Of a DNA stretch of 64,000 bases, positions 8,200 to 19,989 are shown piece after piece. The position numbers were made by a program, and so were the translations under genes. This stretch comes from Selaginella moellendorffii. Its lineage: Eukaryota > Streptophyta > Lycopodiopsida > Selaginellales > Selaginellaceae. Numbering within the stretch: the stretch's first letter is position 1; every line of letters starts with the position of its first letter. The notes under the pieces are model-generated. The model did not search any database. It was not told where the DNA came from and saw nothing but the letters and a program-made list of their open reading frames with translations. The stretch spans positions 1,669,139 through 1,733,138 of the forward strand of contig NW_003314266.1 of assembly GCF_000143415.4 (NCBI RefSeq), given 5' to 3'.

Positions 8200-11100
8200 A
8201 TTGGCATATTTTATTTGGGTTTCAAATACATTTTTTTAATTCATATGGATCATAATAACTAAAAAAATTTATCCTGATAAAATCCTATTACGAAAACATT
8301 TAGAAAATATAAAAAACTATTTAATATTTGTGATATTAATTATATGTATCAAAAAATTTCTAAACTAAATTTTAAACTAATTATGATTGTAAACACACAA
8401 TTCCCCTTTGAATAGAAATAAAAATATTTTAAATAAATTTAACGTTCTAAGCTGCTCATTATCTATATTTAATACTATGAATATCAAGATATTTTGTATT
8501 TGCAACTAGAAACCTTTTATCAATGTTATAAAACACATTGCCACTTGGTTTTACATTGTAAATAATATTATCTCAAATTTTACCTTTAGTTAAATCTTGA
8601 ACTCATAATTTGATAGTTACTAAATTTGCAATTTCTTAGGCTCTATATTTTTTATGTAGAAGTGTTTTGATGTAATGATAAGAAAATATTGTTATAATTG
8701 TTTTAGATTCTAAGGTCTTTTAGTTTTTATCATATTGCTATTTCTTCCCAATTTGATAACTTATATATATAAATATTGTTATATATATAAACAATTTTCA
8801 CTGATTGATCTAGCTGTTTATAAAAGTCACTGTATCCTAATTTAAGTGTTTGTGTTGGTTGTTGTTTTGGTCATAAGGAGCTGTTAATTGTCTTTGATCA
8901 TATACAACAGGATTTGCCATATGCAACATATGCATATACACTTCCTGTCATACAATATCATTAGCTTGGATGATTAGTTTTTCTAAAGCCTTGTTCACAT
9001 ATTGGGAAATGTTAATATGATCCTCTTTTTGACTACATTGTCATCTTTAAAGTTTTGCTAACATCTTCTACAATCATGTTTGCAACATCCCAAGCTTCTT
9101 CACAGTCTGGTCTTCTAGATGGTGTTGCTTGGCTTCTTCTATCTGTTCTTGGGCCATCAGTCCTTTGGTTTGTTCCATTGAACTATTAGCCTTTTTTGTA
9201 TATTACAATATAAGAATATTCTAGGGGTGTGAGGGTTATTCCAAAAGAGGGGTACATTCCCTTTCTCCCATACTTCTTAAGGTTTGTTGGAGGATGAATG
9301 GAGTTTAAGCATGTTTCCACCATTGAAAGCTCCCACTCCTAACCCAACATTTGCTAAATCTATTGGGAGGATTACTGATCCTCCTTTATAGTTTTTGGTT
9401 TTCCTTTGGATTTTCTTCTTTCTAGTGATGTAAGGAGTCTTCCTAGGATGTAGAGGAGCTTGCCCAAGAGCTCCTCTATGTCTTAGGATGTTCCAAGGCC
9501 AAATCTTTTGAAGTCTTCTTATATTTTTCGCTTTCTTGCTCATGATGATAAAGTTTTTCATCTTGTGTGTGTTCATTGATCTTTTTGGAAAATGGAGGTG
9601 TTGGGTTTGCAGATCCAGGCTAAACATGTATCTAGAATAAAAAAATTTGCAAATCCATACAAAGATTTTTATATGCAGCCATTGTTTCTTCATGGTGTGC
9701 ATGTCAGTCATTCTAGAGCTTGGTGAACACAATATACTCAACCATTTCAATAATTCTTGGTCCCATCAAATAGATCTACTCATGGGCTCCTTGCATACAG
9801 ATTTTGCCCTAAGATTGAGCTTTCTTTTTAGGCTCTTTAATTTAAGTATAAAGGAAGTTTAGGGAGCTTTTATACAAATCTAAGCAACTGAAGAGGATTT
9901 TGAATAGCTCTTGGCAAGATCTTTCTAATAAGGTTGAGAACACAACAGCCATAAGATCTTAATGATTTTTCATTCAAGTATGTGCTCAAGTTTTTAAGTT
10001 TGTTCTAGTGGGATTTTTAAGTTTGTCTTTTTTGTGAGATTGTAATGCTTGTTTCTAACTTTCTACTGTTTCATGATTTTTGGAGTTGTTTACAAAAAGT
10101 TTGAGGGTCTATTGTGTAATTTGATATTGATTCATAGTGCCCTAAAGTGTATTTAGCTGCATCATCCCTCACGTTTGATCATCTCCTTTTGTTAAGAGAC
10201 TCTTGATTGAGACAAGAGTAAGATCTTGTATACAATGAGCAGACAAAAGACTATAATGTGTTATAATGAATGATACTATATCACAAAACTCAGTGACTTG
10301 AGTATTTTCAACTTTGGACTATCACTTCAACATAAACCTAAATATGATATTTGGCATATCTCAGAAGGTTGATACTTGTTTATATTTGTTGTTTAAGTGC
10401 TAGTCACATAGAAGTTCTCAATACACTCACTTGGTTCAAGGGAAAGTTCTCTAGGCAATGTTGACTACTAGCTAGTGGTGTTGGTAAACAAGTCTTTGTC
10501 ATTTATAGTGGATTCCAAAGAGAAGAGTGACTAGAACATTACACTAATAGTAGCTATTATCCACTTCCTCCATAGAGCAATGGACCTTTTAGTGTCTCAG
10601 CTTAGGAATATATTAACCAATTTTAAATTTACTTGAGGTACAACTAGATCACTGAAGATGTTGTGGCTTTCCTTTAATTCTTGAAGGGAAAAGTAGCAAA
10701 TAGGGCATCATTTTTTCTTCCAAATGAGCAACAATTTCTAGTTATGATGATAGATAAGTCCCTTAAGTAATTTAGAATGGAAAAACCAGCTAATAACTCT
10801 ATATAAAATTGTTTTCATTCATGCAAGAGAGTATTGATGAGTACACCATTTAAGTAGTTCCAGAAGCTTTAATGTAAGTGTTTGATGTAGAGGCTTATAA
10901 TAGATGAAAAGCCTATGATATCATTATTCATACAAGGACTCAAGCCTAAAGTGCAACATAAAGTCCTCAAATAACAACATAAAACTTCTAAAGCAATACC
11001 TAGCATTATAAACTCTCTTTAACATTTCTTTGAATGACGACTCAATCACAATAGATAACTTGGGATTGAGCATTACAATTGAATGATTGGGAAAGAACTT

Positions 11101-11750
11101 ATCGAGACCATGCCTATGAGCAGGGGGCAAGAATTTGGATGACATATATTAATAAGTACAAAATGGGTGTAAAACTGATATTTTAATTAACTTATTCCAT
11201 AATATTATTTAAGTATTACAGAATTATTATAATTTAATTAGTAATTAATATATTATTATTATTATTATTATTATATTTTATCAAATAATTTTTGGTTTGC
11301 TTAATGTGGTAGTGGGTATACCTAGAATATGTTTGGATCTTCTGGGATATGCTACTATCTAACCATTGTTATTCATTTAGATTAATCTTGTATTTAGAAT
11401 TTATAAATATGTTTATAATTACTGATCAATTGTATTAATAAATAATACTAGTATTAAGCAAACTAAGTGTTGCTGCATGCAACATACAATAAATTTTTTT
11501 GTGTTCATTGGGAAATATTTAATTTAACATCTGAAATGTAGATATTTAAAGAAGTGTTTAAAAATAATATATAGCATTTAGCTATAATTTTGTTGAAAAA
11601 AATCATTTACATAACCAAATATATTGATTAGAAAAAATATTAAGTTTGTAATTTTAGGTAGTATTATGAAATCGTTCAACCACATATTTTGGCAGGACAT
11701 GTTCATCAAGCTTGATATCTATTCGTAAGCTTCCAGACATATGCTCAACT
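8200..11750. other. AT-rich region without a supportable gene
   Basis: Long AT-rich stretch with an (ATT)n run near 11253-11274. Between about 9860 and 8900 the minus strand has protein-like but interrupted sequence: a 157-codon open stretch at 9277-9750 and a segment near 9180 reading SSMEQTKGLMAQEQIEE. It could be old retroelement gag debris. Nothing else could be supported. Confidence 0.4.
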
Positions 11751-12163
11751 AACTTATGTCATCAAAGATACTACTAATAATAATGCTAACCATAGTTTAC
11801 ATCGTTGACATCTTACTCTCATTACAGCTAAAACTGCCCTGTCCACCGTCCGATTTGGGGCTCCAACGGCGAAGGTCAAAGAGGCTTTTCCATCGCCTGG
11901 CATTTTTCCTTGAGAAGCTTTTTCCCTCTCCAAATCTTCTTTTCCATCCCCGACCCGAGCATTTCGCGACCAAACCTGCGGGTGCCCCTCCAGGGAGCAC
12001 CACCACGCTCGTCGAATGTGACCGAGATCTCTTGCGTCTTGTGCAGATCTGGGACCTCTTCCATGGCTCTGGAGAGAGGCTCATCTCGCAGCCAGAGATG
12101 TGAGCACCAAGTTAAGTTGGTCCTGCTAAATGGAGTTTATATACGTACAGCTGACGACAGACC

Positions 12164-14725
12164 TTAGGAAGTAAGTCCTCGATTACCTGTAGCGTTTACG
12201 GTGTCCATGGCAGTGTCCGAAACTTTTCCAACTTCAGTGTCCTTGGCGGTGTCCATAGAGCTTGAAACTTTTCCAACTTCAGCAGCGTCGATAGAGCTTG
12301 AAACTTTTCCAGCGTCAGTGTCCACAGCAGAGCTTGAAACTTTTCCACTTTCAGTGTCCATGGCAAAGCTTGAGACTTTTCCACTTTCAGCAGCTGGATT
12401 TCCGTCAACAGCATCTACGGAATCTCGTTTCTCCTCGTTACCACTTGTTGAAGGCGGAGTTTCTTCCGCCCCCTCTCGCTTTTCACTATCGCCCGCAGCT
12501 TCTTTATTCGTTTCCAGAGTCACAGGCTCGTTCGGCTTCAGTTCTTCTGCCCCCCTTGCGTCATTATGGTCGTCGTTCCCTGCCTCATCGTTTTTGTTGT
12601 CGCCATTACCTTCTTCCGCCTCGCTCTCTTTTTCCTTCTCCTTCTCCTTCTCCTTTCCTTTCTCACTGCCCTCTATCTTCTTTTGAACTTCCTCGAACTT
12701 GGATGTTGCCCATGGCGCAATGCCAACAGTCGGACTAGGATTGACAGTCCCTATGGTGAGAGAAGATATAGAATCCCGAGCCGAATACCAGCTATGGCCG
12801 CACTTCAGGCACTCCAGCTGAAACAAAAACCGTGTCAATGCATACAAAATACAAACAGGAAACCAGACCTGGTATCTATCCCCGTGGGGAGCGTTGATGA
12901 TGTCCTTAACTCCTACTTGAGGTTCTCCGCATAGAGCACAGCGAACGTCTGCCATCTGTTTGAAAACCTCGATGAGGAAAACCTTCAAACTTATGGCCAG
13001 TTACCTGTACAGTTTGAGGTTGTTCGGGTTCTTGCGCACTCTTTTCAGCTGCAGTCATTCCATCCTGGAACGAGAACAGGCATTCGTATCTCAACAGAAA
13101 ACAAAGAAGAAGAACAAATTCCGACCTTTAGCTCCGAAGGCGTCATATTAACAACAGTCAATGCTTGTAACTCCTTCGCAAGTAGCCTACGAGCCAAAAC
13201 AGGACCGTTCTGCAACAGAAAATCGCGTTGGCGAAAAAGCGAACTTCACGAAACTTACCCTAAGGTTGTACTCTAAAGATCGCATTTTCAGGTTGAACTT
13301 GCGCTCGTCTAACGCCTCATAAGCTGCGGTTTCTAGAGAAGAAACCGCCGAGACCGCTTGCTCGGGAGTAAATTGCGGGTCCTGAATGCAGAACAAGTTA
13401 ATCCAAACATGAAATAATACAGAAAACCACCTTTTCTCCTGCAGCTTCCGAGCCTTCTTGCTGTGTGGTCATATAGAAGGATTTGATGCTTGACATGATC
13501 TTCTCCAACCAGCGGTCCCTTTTGATGTTCCCAGTTAGCACATTCATCTGCCGAAGCATCGCATTCACGTCTCCGTCCGCACCAGGAGTTACAGCCTCGA
13601 CTTTAGCAACACTAGGTGTTTCAACCTCCTCGGCTTTCCCACCTGGAGTGTCGCCTCCCTCCTCCATGGCAGCGATCTCTTCCTTCAAAACAGTTAGTGC
13701 TGGAGGATGAGGGATCGTTTTTCTTCGCAGTGTCCTCCTCACAGGCTTGTCCGGTTTGTCGGATTTCTCAGTCACCGCAATCACTTCCTCGACTTCGGCA
13801 TCCTGAAGACCTCCCAGTGCCTTATGTGTCTTCTGCACAAGCAGGTCGATTTCCTTCTGCTTTGCATCCTCGTAGTCTTTGTCCGTCAAGTTCCAGAGCT
13901 TCTTCTCCACGGTGTCATAAACCTTGCGAACTATAAACCCTGGATGCAGGGACCGAGGTGGCGACTTCTTGTGCGACGGTATGAAATGCACGACGCACTT
14001 GTGCATCACCGATTCCGCCGGAACTTCGTCCCTGTGGAAGCTGTAAAACAGTTCTCGAGTATCGTCGGCCACCCAGCTACCTCCACCTTTCCTTTCAGCT
14101 TCCTCAGGCCGATAGAACCATTGTCCAGTCACAGCAATGGAACCATCCTTGTATTCTTTGATTTCCTGGAAGATGTGAATGCGATAAGGAAAACAAAGCC
14201 GCCAAGAAGTTTGAAAAAAACGCACCTTGATAATCGCTACATATGGCTTCTGACTTTTTTCCTCTGGTGTTACTAGCACGGAATCCTCCTGCACATAAGC
14301 GTCTTCTATAAGGAAAAGCAAAGTAGATAAAATACAGAAGACTTTCACAAGGTTCGAAAAAAAAAGCGAATTTCCGAAAGCGCTGGAAAAGAAAACGGAA
14401 GAAATGCGATAACGAAAAGAACAAAAACGAGATAAGCTGGGAGACCAAGAGTCGGAGGAATCTAAAGGCAAACTAGAAGAAAACTAGAAGTTGAGAAGAG
14501 TTTTAGAGGAAATGGAGCATCACTCTAGAACTAGAAAACACTTACCAGGCAGTAGCGAGCACCATCGAGCTCAAATTCCTTGTAGAACTTACGCTCGGAC
14601 CTCCCGCGGCCAGTCTTCCTGATCACCTCGCCAATTGGCTTCACGTCCATGCTCTGTTCCTCCGGGGCCTCTTCGCTGCTATTCTCTACCTCTTCGCTCA
14701 CCTTGGCTGCCTTCCTCTTCACCAT
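12164..14725 (-). CDS. AIPP3: BAH plus TFIIS-helical-bundle protein, AIPP3/BDT1-like
   Basis: Eight exons sum to 661 codons: 14725-14546, 14288-14226, 14165-13431, 13381-13259, 13209-13126, 13064-13005, 12955-12869, 12817-12164. Residues about 45-165 form a BAH domain (YKEFELDGARYCL, EDSVLVTPEE, GQWFYRPEEAE). Residues about 290-420 fit the TFIIS central helical bundle (RDRWLEKIMSSIKSFY, LARRLLAKELQAL). A C4 pair (CALCG...CLKCGHSWYSARD) follows near residue 415-440. The last 120 residues are acidic and end in five or six degenerate GKVSSSxMDT repeats. In Arabidopsis, AIPP3/BDT1 is a chromatin reader that works with PHD proteins on histone marks, polyadenylation and repression of transcription. 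The order of domains supports that assignment; the repeat tail looks specific to this lineage. Confidence 0.85.
12185..12395 (-). repeat. Tandem repeats encoding GKVSSS-type units
   Basis: Within the last exon of the BAH gene, units of about 30-45 bases encode variants of GKVSSSAMDT at least five times. Unit lengths differ by multiples of three, which keeps the frame. Such Ser-rich tails are usually disordered. Confidence 0.7.
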
Positions 14726-14829
14726 CGCTCCTCCCACAAACCCTAAATGCCAACGTGGATGCCACGAGCCTAAAATAGGGTCCACGATGGCGTTTTGGAT
14801 GGGAATCTTTGTCGCATTTTTCAAATCTT

Positions 14830-15215
14830 AGTTCTCGGCTACTTCTTCTTGATCCTCTAGCTTTAGCTCGGAGCGCTGTGACCACGGCTGTGACGATGGG
14901 CAAGTATCGATCACGCTCACGAGCGTCACTGATCATGATCGCTTGAACGAGGATCATGGACCTCGAGGGAATCCAGCTGAGACATCGAGATCACGTTTGG
15001 GATCCCAGGGCCTGGACGATTCAAATTCGTTGTCTTGGTTGTAGGTCGCCATTATCGAGTTCCAAGAGGCTACATTTGCAACGATTCAGCAGGTTCCATG
15101 GCGAGAGCTCTGATCATCATGCTCGTGTGCAGATCTGATCAGATCTCCACACGAGCTCCAGTGGGAGCTCATGAAGGTCTCAAGATACAGACACTAAGCC
15201 CGTGAACTCCCAAAA
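14830..15215. other. Spacer with no supported gene
   Basis: GC-richer than the flanks. It holds a short open stretch from 14896 starting MGKYRSRSR, which stops after 16 codons and could be the first part of an SR-type protein. No exon chain could be built. It is also the divergent 5' side of the BAH gene. Confidence 0.3.
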
Positions 15216-15610
15216 ATGCAGGAGCTGCAGTGCATCGTGTCAGGTTGGCTTTTCCAGCCGCCAAAAATGCACCGTTTGCTCCATCGATCTAGACAAGTTT
15301 TTCTTTCTGTCATGCTAACGTTTCTTCTCCAGGCCCTCTTCTCCACAAAACTTTCCAACGTTACTTGCACGCTTCCATCAGGTGAGAATCATGTCAAATT
15401 TTCTAGTTGTTGATTTATAAACTTACCAGCCCCTTCCTCGTGTTCGTTCTTTTTTACATGAAATTTTCATTCGTTTTCTTTAGCCTGACTCAAATGGCCG
15501 GATTGCCAGAACAGCCAGCATATTGTGGAAGTGAGAGTTCGAAGTTGGTCTTTTTCTGTAATTTTCTGACGAGAAGCTTGCAACAACATGATAATCTGTA
15601 ACACAGCTTA
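15215..15610 (+). pseudogene. Truncated duplicate of the FKBP15-like gene at 42 kb
   Basis: The block AAAAATGCAGGAGCTGCAG and the following exon/intron sequence align with 42081-42410. The next part, from CCCCTTCCTCGTGTTCG, aligns with 42690-42885, so the exons corresponding to 42457-42680 are missing. Intron sequence was copied along with exons, so this was a DNA-level duplication, not a reverse-transcribed copy. No open frame survives. Confidence 0.75.
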
Positions 15611-15653
15611 TCATGTGTTAGATGTGTATTCCAAGTTCAAGTTTGTTGTGTAT

Positions 15654-15684
15654 ATTGTGTTGTGTGTGTGTGTGTGTGTGTGTG
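15654..15684. repeat. (TG)n microsatellite
   Basis: About 14 consecutive TG dinucleotides directly downstream of the FKBP15-like duplicate. Confidence 0.9.
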
Positions 15685-15699
15685 CCATTTAATAATGAC

Positions 15700-16640
15700 A
15701 TTATCTTTATCTTTATAACTTCACAAAGAGAAAGCTCTAAATAGCAGAAGGAGATATAGACTTCTAAATTAGTTTGTTGTGTGTTAATCTATAATTTATA
15801 TGTAAAGGATGGGAGAAATTTATTATAAATGTTAATGGGTAGAAATTATATTTTATCATTTAATAATTAAGTTACCTAGAAAATTAACTTTGATGCACCT
15901 TTCTTAAGTTCGAAGAATTTATATAAATAAGATTCATTGTTGAACTTGTTTTTGTCAGAAATCAAAAGCATTAGGAAATAGCACAAAATGCAAAAAAAAC
16001 GAGGCTAACTGTAACATTAGCTTCCTTAACAATTGATTTTTTTATATTTAATTGAATTAAAAAAGTTTTTATATGTTTATTTTTTTTCTCTCATATATAT
16101 ATACCATACTTATAATTTAATATTAAAATATGGATAATATAATATTGCAAGACTGAGATCTTTTAATACATTAATACTTGATAATATTAAAAGTACCAAC
16201 ATTATTCCTTTTATAACATACATTAAAATTTTATGTGTAAAATCTACTTTATAAAGTTATTGACATCCTTAAATTAAAGTTATTATTAACTTCTTATAGC
16301 ACTTAAATATTTTATTTCCTTTTAAAATAAAATGCAAATATATCAAACATTTTGTTACTATTTATTTTGGTGTGAAAATAATCTGGTTTTTCTTCTATCT
16401 TAAGCATTAACAAATTTCATTCTTAATTAATATGAATAAAAACTAATGTTTTAAATGACTACTATAAATCTAGCATTTCACAAAAAAGAACTATAAAGTA
16501 AGACTATATTGTTAAATTAAAATATTATGGTTTAATTGTGCAATATATAATTTATAAGTATAGTTCTTTAATCACTTAAATCATAATACAAGATATTCTA
16601 TTAAAAAAGTACATAAACCATACTTACAATAATGAGTTAG
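15700..16640. other. AT-rich spacer
   Basis: Strongly AT-rich, with no open frame, repeat or RNA gene that I can support. Confidence 0.5.
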
Positions 16641-16649
16641 AGCATCTCA

Positions 16650-17714
16650 CCTTTACAATGCAATGGCAGCTCAAGGGACAAGCATTCTCAACACAAAGTG
16701 TCTTCTTTGTGTCTAAGTCTCTGCCAAGACCAATACCGCTCTTTCTCATGCCAACCATTTGTTAGCACTACACCATAGAGGTCACACACAACTTTGTGTC
16801 AAAGTTGTTTTCTTTTTGGGAACACCTTTCCCACGACTTTAGCATGGCACATTTTGCCATCGATGAGATACCCTCTGTTCTCATCCTTGGATCCTATGAT
16901 CCCCCCCCCATCCTTCGTGGGGTACAACACACCTCAGTCCAAATGCTTCCATCAGTCCTTTTAGGACCATTCCTTGACTCTACTTGAGTCATCCAGCAGT
17001 TTTGGACTTGGTTAATCCACAGACCCGTAAGGTCCCACTTGTGAGGCACTAGCTCACTAGAATACACTTCTTGCATTCCTGTCCTACTCAAAAGGACTAT
17101 TTTCACAAGTGTTACTCTGACACTTGTTTTTGTTCTCTAGGGCAACCTTTGCCCCCTTAGGACTACTTGTCCATGTGATGAGAATACCAACTCATCTCTA
17201 AGTACACCCCCCAACTCCTTGGGTTGTTCCAGCATTTATTAAAGGTAGCCCCGGCTACCATTTCAAGGACTTGAGTCCTCTTCCGTATTTGACCTCCCAC
17301 GGTTATTACTTCTAGTCTCACATTCATGAGCATCAACCTCAACTATATGAGGATAATCTTGTGACTCCCTTATTGCTTTGGAGTCTTTATCTTTCCTGTG
17401 ATCCCAACTTTAGTTGTTTACCACAACTACATTAGCCATTTACTGAGTCAAACGTTCATCTAGATCACATCCTCAACTCTTTGAGGAAAACCATATACTG
17501 TTCCCAAGATCCCAAAGTCGTTCCTTTACCGGCCCCTTTTCTATCCACCACATCGCGCCCAAGTCACACATGAACTTGAGTGGAGAGCCATGTCCTCTCG
17601 GCATGCTACTCTTCAAGGATAAGCCCACTCCTAGGACCTTCCAATGCCATTATCAATAGTGATATACTTGAGCACCAATAAAAGTCGGACTAAGGAACAG
17701 CTCTGATACCAAAT
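16650..17714 (-). mobile_element. Internal leader of a decayed LTR retrotransposon
   Basis: Non-coding, GC-balanced sequence ends at the primer-binding complement CTCTGATACCA (17701-17711), three bases from an LTR start. No gag or pol frame is readable, so the element is a remnant oriented on the minus strand. Confidence 0.45.
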
Positions 17715-19400
17715 TGTAAGCGACTAAATTTTCCATTTTACTTTAGTCACTTAACCGCACCTCCGACCACTGGGAGGAGTCTCACTCACAACCTCCGTAA
17801 GTCCTATTTTGGACTTGGGCTTACTAGCCACGAGAATGGCATCCCCGCCACTCAACTTTGTGCACTTGGTCCAAGTGCTCCACGTGTCCGATCCCATGAC
17901 CGACACCCCAAGGTACCACCAACATATCAGCCTGTTACGCTAAGGCCATGCCCATTCACCTTGGTCACAACGATGGTCTGACACCACCTGCATCCCAGTC
18001 CTGTCACTCAAAGACTGGGCCATCCATCCATGAGTGATCGTCCCATATCCACTCCTTAGCATCCTTAGGATGCCCACCAACATGGGGATTAGCCTTCCCC
18101 AATATCTCTGTTCCAGTCTCCACTAAGTCCCTTTTCGTCCATGGCCGTGTTCGCCAACACTGCCACTGGATCGAGGCCCACAGGCTCAACCACTAAGTCC
18201 CACGGTCTTCTGGGACTTCCTCACCACATGACTGTGTCCTTGGTCACTACCCCAGAGGACTGCTCCTCTTCCTTTCCACAGTCTGGGCCTTTGGGACAAC
18301 ATTTCGGAACACCGTGGCCTTATGCGAGCCACCTGGGTACTCTCCCCGCCTTCCGCCCTTGGGTGCTCTAGCCATAGGCTTAGAGCGAGGTTCCGTTGAG
18401 CCACGCCTGGTATCCAAGTAGGTAGTGCCACCCACACTTGGACTGGGAACATCGGCCAGTCGATCTCCCGAGGGAACTAGAGCCGGCTCTTGAACACTTC
18501 ACCAAGCTACCCCGCTTGTCGGTCCGTGTTCACTCTAGTCTTGGACTTCCCAGTGGTCAGCTCATCACCCAACACTGGGTCTAGCCTTCCTGGGCCAAAC
18601 TGGCTCCACTGGGCTCCAACCCCCACACTCTCCCTACTATACTTTTGGAACCCCCCGCAGCCCCCGCCCCCCCCCCCCCCCTGGGGGACGATCGCTTTGG
18701 GCTTTCACCCAACTGCCTATATTAGTATTCGGACTCAGACTCGGACTCGGTCTCGGTCTCGGTCCCGGATTCGGACTCGGACTCGGTCTCGGTCTTGGTC
18801 TCAGTCTCGGTCCCAGTCTCGGTTCCATCTCGGACTCCATCTCGGACTCCATCTCGGGTCCATCTCGGACTCCATCTCGGACTCCATATCGGACTCCACT
18901 TCGGGTCCATCTCGGACTCCATCTCGGACTCCATATCGGACTCCACTTCGGGTCCATCTCGGACTCCATATCGGACTCCACTTCGGGTCCATCTCGGATC
19001 CATATCGGACTCCATCTCGGACTCCAACTTAGACTCCATCTCGGACACTTCCACGTGTCATGTGTTGGTCCTTTTTGGGTCCCTTTTTGGAGCCTTGCTT
19101 ATTGGTTGCCTCGTGCTTGCTCCTCGAGCACTTTGTTGGGAGTTCCACTCCCGCTCTCGACCTTCCAAGTCGGAGCTTTTAGTCCAAACGTGTTATGCTC
19201 GTTTGGCTTTCGCTTCGGCCACTACCACATGGCACCCTTTCCAGCTCCACTTTGGGGGCCTAGGGATTTTGTGTCTCACAAACATCTCCTCATCAGGATG
19301 ATTCGGATTGGCGACTTCCATTTCCAAGGTGGAGACCTTGGCGTCAACAATGTTTTGTTGGTGTTGCTACAGTGGAAAGTCTAGACACCGAGATGCATCT
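17715..19400 (-). mobile_element. Long LTR (5' LTR of a minus-strand element) with tandem-repeat U3
   Basis: It begins TGTAAGCGACT directly beside the primer-binding complement. On the minus strand a TATA-like TAATATAGG lies at 18724-18715. Just upstream of it (18721-19040 on the plus strand) is an array of 11-12 base units such as ATCTCGGACTCC and ACTTCGGGTCC. A run of C lies at 18663-18682. Several long open frames here arise only from the repeat. The far end of the LTR was not fixed; I place it near 19.4 kb. Confidence 0.5.
18721..19040. repeat. Degenerate minisatellite, 11-12 base units (CTCGGACTCCAT family)
   Basis: More than twenty units, mixing CGGACTC, ATCTCGGACTCC, ATATCGGACTCC and ACTTCGGGTCC. 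Higher-order blocks of about 45-60 bases are repeated at 18880-19000. The array sits upstream of the putative LTR TATA box on the minus strand. Confidence 0.9.
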
Positions 19401-19518
19401 GGGAAATGAGGAGACACGCGAGTAACGGAGGGACCTTGCACGAATAAGTCAGTGACCCCTTCATCTTTTTTTCAGGAGTATCATCAAGAGGGTTCATTCG
19501 GCACCGGTTCATCTAGTG

Positions 19519-19860
19519 TTTACTTTCCAAGCTTGTTTTTATAACAAGAGGTCTCCTATTATTCTCTGCGTATTGGTTGATACAGGTTTGAGTTTATCTT
19601 CTATTACTCGACTTATTGCCACACATTGCCGTCTACACTTGTGTCGTGCGGTGGAACCAGTTTTCATTCTTTATGGCAACGGCCGTCCACATGCATGTGC
19701 ACGGGATGAGGTGGACTTAGTTATGCGTGTGGGCGATCTCGAGCTTGAGTTGCAGTCATTGTGGGTGGTGCCGAGTCAAGCTTTTGACCTCATCCTTAGT
19801 ATGGATTGGTTGCAGTGCAATGATGCCAAATGTGACTTTGAGGCTTCTCCCCGTGTCTCA
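19519..19860 (+). pseudogene. Ty3/gypsy retroelement aspartic protease fragment
   Basis: About 115 open codons read ILCVLVDTGLSLSSITRLIA, then AFDLILSMDWLQCNDAKCDF. This matches the gypsy protease, with the catalytic DTG (here DTGLS rather than the usual DTGAS) and the downstream DLILGMDWL box. There is no start codon, and no reverse transcriptase follows; the frame runs into low-complexity sequence. It is on the plus strand, opposite to the LTR at 17.7-19.4 kb, so it belongs to another element. Confidence 0.7.
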
Positions 19861-19989
19861 TACTTCCTTATGTTTTATCCATTTTTCTCACTTCTGTACC
19901 TTTTCATCCCTCTACTTCTACCTTTGCTTCCATTACTTTTGTCCCCCCACTATTGTAACACTAGCTCCAATAGTATCTTTAACTGAATC

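Noticed and set aside
9277-9750. 157-codon minus-strand frame in the AT-rich zone
   Set aside because: Lys/Ile/Asn-rich, with no motif; possibly gag debris but not supportable as a gene.
12058-12078. 20-base match CCATGGCTCTGGAGAGA with 30023
   Set aside because: The flanks do not align, so it is probably chance or a very old remnant.
12201-12934. Plus-strand open frames of 122-161 codons
   Set aside because: Antisense to the repeat tail and acidic region of the BAH gene; Ser/Phe-rich by mirror effect.
13707-14276. 189-codon plus-strand frame
   Set aside because: Antisense to the BAH exon, and it crosses that gene's intron.
18490-19301. Several overlapping open frames of 110-180 codons on both strands
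   Set aside because: They translate the 12-base repeat array of an LTR and have no independent coding evidence.
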